From positions 1 to 6,435 of the forward strand of contig JABXIP010000382.1 in assembly GCA_013373005.1 (NCBI GenBank): DNA of 6,435 nucleotides, given 5' to 3'. Within the stretch, counting starts at the first letter, position 1. Each line of letters begins with the position of its first letter. The notes below the pieces were generated by a model. The model ran no database searches. It was not told the DNA's origin and was given only the letters and a program-made list of their open reading frames with translations. This document shows, in pieces, positions 3,500 to 6,435 of the stretch. Source of the DNA: Cytophagia bacterium (lineage in GTDB: Bacteria; Bacteroidota; Bacteroidia; Cytophagales; Cyclobacteriaceae). Made by a program: the position numbers and the translations under genes.

Positions 3500-5161
3500 T
3501 CAACCTGTAAAGTAGGTTAAAACTGATATTACAACGATAACGAGAAGGACCGAGAAAAGTATGTCCACCCATGTAAAACTCCCCTTCTTTGATTCCTTCT
3601 GTTCTTCAGTGAGGGTACCAAAGGCCAAGCCTTGTATAGTTGCATAGTTAGGACTGGCTGTTGCCAAACTCGATATGATCAACACCAATGCCGAGAACAC
3701 AAACATGAAAATGGCCATATTGGCAAAGTTGATTCTCGCATAATGATACAATACCCCAGAGGCTGCATGCACACCGGTTTCCTTAAACTGCGCAATCTGA
3801 TCTGAATAAACCAACTCAGAAGCTATCCTTAAAATAGCTACAACCAACCCGGCAAAAAGGGTAATTATAGCCCCTTTAGAATTCATACGCTTCCAAAGAA
3901 TACCAAGCACGAATACCGCGGCTATTGGCGGAGCGATATAGGACTGCACACTTTGTAGGTACTGATACATTACTCCTCCTCCTATCTTATCCATAATCGG
4001 AATCCAAACAATACCCAGCACCACCACAATTCCTGTAGCATAACGCCCAACGGTCAAAAGTCGTTTTTCTGACTCCTGAGGTCTTAGCTTTTTATAGATA
4101 TCTATGGTAAAGATGGTAGAGCAGGAATTAAATACTGAAGCCAGCGAACTCATCAAAGCAGCCATCAAACCACCGGCAACCAAACCTTTCAAACCAACAG
4201 GAAGGAGTGCTTTAACCAAGGTTGGAAAAGCCTCATCAGCTCTTCCTAGTTCAATCATTCCTTTTTGATTCAAAGCGTAAGCAATGATACCCGGTATAAG
4301 GAAGATGAAAATTGGAAGAATCTTAAGGTAAGCTCCGAAAATAGCTCCTCTTCTACCAATCTTAATATTATTGGCAGCCAAGGTTCTTTGCACAATATAT
4401 TGGTCGGTACACCAGTACCAAACCCCAACCACTGTTCCTCCAAGTAAGAGGCCTGTCCATGGAAAATCGGGATCTGAAGCAGGACGCCACATATTGAAGT
4501 GATCAGGGCTCGTGGCTCTCACTGTGGCTTGAAGTTCATCCCAACCACCAATGGCCTGCATACCCAGCACCGTGATTACAACTGAACCAAGAATCAATAC
4601 AACAGTCTGAAGCGTTTCTGTATAGATAACAGCCTTCATTCCACCAATAATAGTGTATAGACCGGTAAAGAGCACTACCCCGATAGCACCGTACCAGAAT
4701 GGAATTCCCAACAATTCTGACACTACAATACCACCAGCATAAATGGTCACTGATACTTTGGTAATCACATAACCTACCAAAGAGAAAATGGAAAGAAACC
4801 ACCTTGAGCGGCTGTCATATCTTTTCTCCAAAAATTCGGGCATGGTAAAGGCGTTGCTTCTGAAATAGAAGGGTAAGAATAACCAGCCTAGTAGTAATAC
4901 AATCCATGCATGTAGTTCATAGTGGGCCATTGGCATCCCGGACTCTGCTCCGGTTCCGGCTAAACCCACCACATGCTCAGATCCGATATTGGAGGCAAAA
5001 ATAGAAGCTCCAATTACGAACCAACCGACATTTCTCCCCGCAAGGAAGTAATCTTCGGTATTTTTGTTCTTCTGAATAATAACCCAGACTGCTACTCCCA
5101 TCAGAGCAAGGAAGTATATGCCTAGCACCACCCAGTCAGCGGTTTCTAATACTGAATTCAT
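3500..5161 (-). CDS. Sodium/sugar symporter of the SSS family (SGLT-like)
   Basis: This 553-residue inner-membrane protein should import a sugar with sodium through about 14 helices in the LeuT-like fold. Family marks include TEDYFLAGRNVGWF (35-48) at the start of the core, ASNIGSEHVVGLAGTG (56-71) and MPEFLEKRY (107-115). WYWCTDQYIVQR (248-259) closely follows the animal SGLT block. YLK (278-280) carries the lysine equivalent to vSGLT K294. MSSLASVFNS (337-346) supplies the serines of the Na2 site, and QYLQSVQSYIAPP (400-412) the sugar-binding glutamine (Q403, vSGLT Q428). E82 matches vSGLT E88. H63 stands where vSGLT has Q69 and human SGLT1 has H83, so several sugar contacts are SGLT1-like. 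This suggests glucose or galactose, but the sugar is inferred. ATG 5161 is followed directly by the first helix; no clear Shine-Dalgarno is present. The next gene upstream ends in its own terminator, so this gene probably has its own promoter. Confidence 0.92.
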   Translation of the reverse strand: MNSVLETADWVVLGIYFLALMGVAVWVIIQKNKNTEDYFLAGRNVGWFVIGASIFASNIGSEHVVGLAGTGAESGMPMAHYELHAWIVLLLGWLFLPFYFRSNAFTMPEFLEKRYDSRSRWFLSIFSLVGYVITKVSVTIYAGGIVVSELLGIPFWYGAIGVVLFTGLYTIIGGMKAVIYTETLQTVVLILGSVVITVLGMQAIGGWDELQATVRATSPDHFNMWRPASDPDFPWTGLLLGGTVVGVWYWCTDQYIVQRTLAANNIKIGRRGAIFGAYLKILPIFIFLIPGIIAYALNQKGMIELGRADEAFPTLVKALLPVGLKGLVAGGLMAALMSSLASVFNSCSTIFTIDIYKKLRPQESEKRLLTVGRYATGIVVVLGIVWIPIMDKIGGGVMYQYLQSVQSYIAPPIAAVFVLGILWKRMNSKGAIITLFAGLVVAILRIASELVYSDQIAQFKETGVHAASGVLYHYARINFANMAIFMFVFSALVLIISSLATASPNYATIQGLAFGTLTEEQKESKKGSFTWVDILFSVLLVIVVISVLTYFTG

Positions 5162-5195
5162 TTGCGTTTCATATAGTTTTCAAAAAGGTCAATTC

Positions 5196-5229
5196 TAAAT
5201 ATACTGATTTAAGGCAATCGTATTCCAAC
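5196..5229 (-). promoter_or_regulatory. Weak candidate promoter of the symporter gene
   Basis: On the minus strand GTTG (5229-5226), 22 bp and TATATTTA (5203-5196) approximate the Bacteroidota consensus; the spacer is slightly long and the last base of the -7 element differs. It lies between the preceding terminator and the start codon, where a promoter is needed. Nothing better was seen in bases 5162-5289. Confidence 0.3.
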
Positions 5230-5289
5230 TAATACATTTCTCACAGGAAGAATAATTTGATTGGTTCAAGGGAAGTATTCCTGAAAATC

Positions 5290-5318
5290 AAAAAAGGCCA
5301 CCCTTTAGGCAGCCTTTT
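5290..5318 (-). terminator. Intrinsic terminator of the MFS sugar porter gene
   Basis: Read on the minus strand, AAAAGGCTGCC (5318-5308) pairs over 11 bp, with two G-U pairs, with GGTGGCCTTTT (5302-5292) around a 5-nt loop and continues into a T-run. It lies about 25 bp after the porter stop codon and separates that gene from the symporter. Confidence 0.88.
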
Positions 5319-5343
5319 AAATTCTTAACGAGCCAATCTGGTT

Positions 5344-6435
5344 TTAGGCCGTCATTTCTTCTAGCTCTTTGCCCTTCGTCTCGTAAACATATTTTGCTAC
5401 GAAGAAGATAGAAACAATGGCACCTATGGTGTACAAGCTGTAGGCAAATGCCAGACCAGCAGAACCCAACAGAATTGGGAATGTTAGCGTCACCAGGAAG
5501 TTCGCACCCCATTGAGCCAACCCGGCAACGGCCAGTCCCAAACCACGAATTTGGTTAGGGAACATTTCACCAAGCATAACCCACATAACAGGCCCCCATG
5601 AACCATTGAAGAATACCACATAAGCATTGGCCGCCACCAAAGCTAGCATACCCATGGCATCGCTCAGTTGAAGGCTTTGTTCTCCAGTGACAGGATCTGC
5701 CACTAATGAACCGGTAGAAAAAGCATACACCACCAAGGCAAGGGCAACACTCATTCCGATAGAGCCTATTAACAGTAGAGGCTTTCGCCCGATTCTATCT
5801 ACCAATACCAAGGCTGCAATAACCGCCACAATACTTAATGCCCCAGAAAGTACATTGATCAGCAATGAATCGCTTTCACCGAAACCAACCGCTTGCCAAA
5901 GCACTGCGCCATAGTAGAAAACCACATTGATACCCACAAACTGCTGGAACACGGCTAAACCAATTCCAATCCAAACAATTGGTTTGATTCTGCCTTTTAC
6001 ATTGTCATAAAGATCTGAGAACCTTGGTTTATGACGGTCTTTGGAAAGGGAAGCATCTATCTCTTCCACCTTACGCTTGCCAACAATATTTCCATAGAGC
6101 CTGCTCAACACCTTCTCAGCTTTGCTTTGCTTGTGCTTGGCAACAAGGTATCTTGGACTTTCCGGAATAAATAAAAGGCTCACGAAGAAGATAGCTGCCG
6201 GAATAATTTCCATCCAGAACATCCATCTCCAGGTTTCGAAGTCCCACCAAAGCACATTTTCGGCCGAACCAGAAAGATTGGCCAACTGATAATTACTTAG
6301 GAAAGAGAGGAACAAACCGATGATGATAGCGACCTGTTGAATAGTTGCTAAAGCACCACGGTATTTCGCTGGAGCAATTTCAGCAATATAGGCCGGAGCC
6401 ATAACAGAGGCTGCACCAACAGCCAAACCTCCCAA
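5344..6435 (-). CDS. Sugar porter of the major facilitator superfamily (XylE-like), 5' end outside the window
   Basis: The 363 visible residues are the C-terminal part of a proton-coupled or facilitative sugar transporter of the inner membrane. The reading frame runs off the window edge; the first codon (TTG) lies within conserved family sequence, so roughly the first 100-130 residues are missing. Visible family marks: APAYIAEIAPAKYRG (13-27), PESPRYL (91-97) at the end of helix 6, a charged loop (about 100-150), FQQFVGINVVFYY (163-175) with the sugar-binding QQ and N, DRIGRKP (213-219), SWGPVMWVMLGEMFP (279-293) with its tryptophans, AQWGANF (307-313) and YETKGKELEE (351-360) at the end. The glutamines, asparagine and tryptophans match the D-xylose/D-glucose contacts of E. 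coli XylE, so a monosaccharide such as xylose or glucose is likely; which one cannot be told. It is codirectional with the SGLT-like gene but ends in its own terminator. Confidence 0.92.
   Translation of the reverse strand: MGGLAVGAASVMAPAYIAEIAPAKYRGALATIQQVAIIIGLFLSFLSNYQLANLSGSAENVLWWDFETWRWMFWMEIIPAAIFFVSLLFIPESPRYLVAKHKQSKAEKVLSRLYGNIVGKRKVEEIDASLSKDRHKPRFSDLYDNVKGRIKPIVWIGIGLAVFQQFVGINVVFYYGAVLWQAVGFGESDSLLINVLSGALSIVAVIAALVLVDRIGRKPLLLIGSIGMSVALALVVYAFSTGSLVADPVTGEQSLQLSDAMGMLALVAANAYVVFFNGSWGPVMWVMLGEMFPNQIRGLGLAVAGLAQWGANFLVTLTFPILLGSAGLAFAYSLYTIGAIVSIFFVAKYVYETKGKELEEMTA

Noticed and set aside
4536..4802. 88-codon open frame on the minus strand
   Set aside because: It lies wholly inside the symporter gene in another frame; its Cys/Trp/His-rich translation looks like out-of-frame membrane-protein sequence.
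5288..5512. 74-codon minus-strand open frame over the end of the MFS gene
   Set aside because: It overlaps the conserved porter C terminus out of frame and runs through the terminator; the composition is not protein-like.
5687..5914. Plus-strand open frame inside the MFS gene (and a similar one at 1741-1944 inside fic)
   Set aside because: Both are antisense to strongly conserved coding sequence and lack any domain or start signal.

Overview
The window looks like chromosomal DNA of a member of the Bacteroidota, probably a marine Cytophagia- or Flavobacteriia-type organism (the class is a guess). The support is a textbook Bacteroidota promoter (TTTG, 19 bp, TACCTTTG) ahead of the tRNA, mostly weak or absent Shine-Dalgarno sequences, a tRNA gene without an encoded CCA end, moderately AT-rich DNA, and the protein families present.

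Layout. Bases 1-445 hold a small RNA locus: a promoter, a hairpin-rich leader that resembles the 5' end of tRNA-His, an intact tRNA-His(GTG) with its terminator, and a second, decayed tRNA-His-like copy. The decayed copy is interrupted by palindromic DNA in its D arm and T loop and is followed by a near-identical terminator. Bases 448-2649 (minus strand) are a two-gene unit: a class II Fic AMP-transferase with an N-terminal DUF4172-like segment and a C-terminal winged helix-like region, and 3 nt downstream a RES-domain protein of the NAD-dependent toxin superfamily. Bases 2650-2872 are a divergent regulatory region. On the fic side are three evenly spaced inverted repeats (11-bp arms, 7-bp spacers), the nearest covering the fic Shine-Dalgarno and touching its start codon. 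On the yceI side is a separate perfect 9-bp inverted repeat. Bases 2891-3427 (plus) encode a signal-less YceI-family protein, followed by a terminator that may serve both directions. Bases 3500-5161 (minus) encode an SGLT-like sodium/sugar symporter. Bases 5344-6435 (minus, 5' end outside the window) encode a sugar porter of the major facilitator superfamily, with its own terminator.

How the parts fit together. The two transporters probably belong to a sugar-uptake locus that continues beyond base 6435. A terminator separates them, so they are probably transcribed separately. YceI is an independent, probably regulated gene. Fic and RES are both nucleotide-using effector families often found in toxin modules. 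Their tight spacing and the three-operator array suggest one tightly repressed, possibly self-regulated system beside a tRNA locus with signs of past rearrangement. The most interesting items are the fic operator array, the Fic-RES pairing, and the palindrome-interrupted tRNA-His copies.
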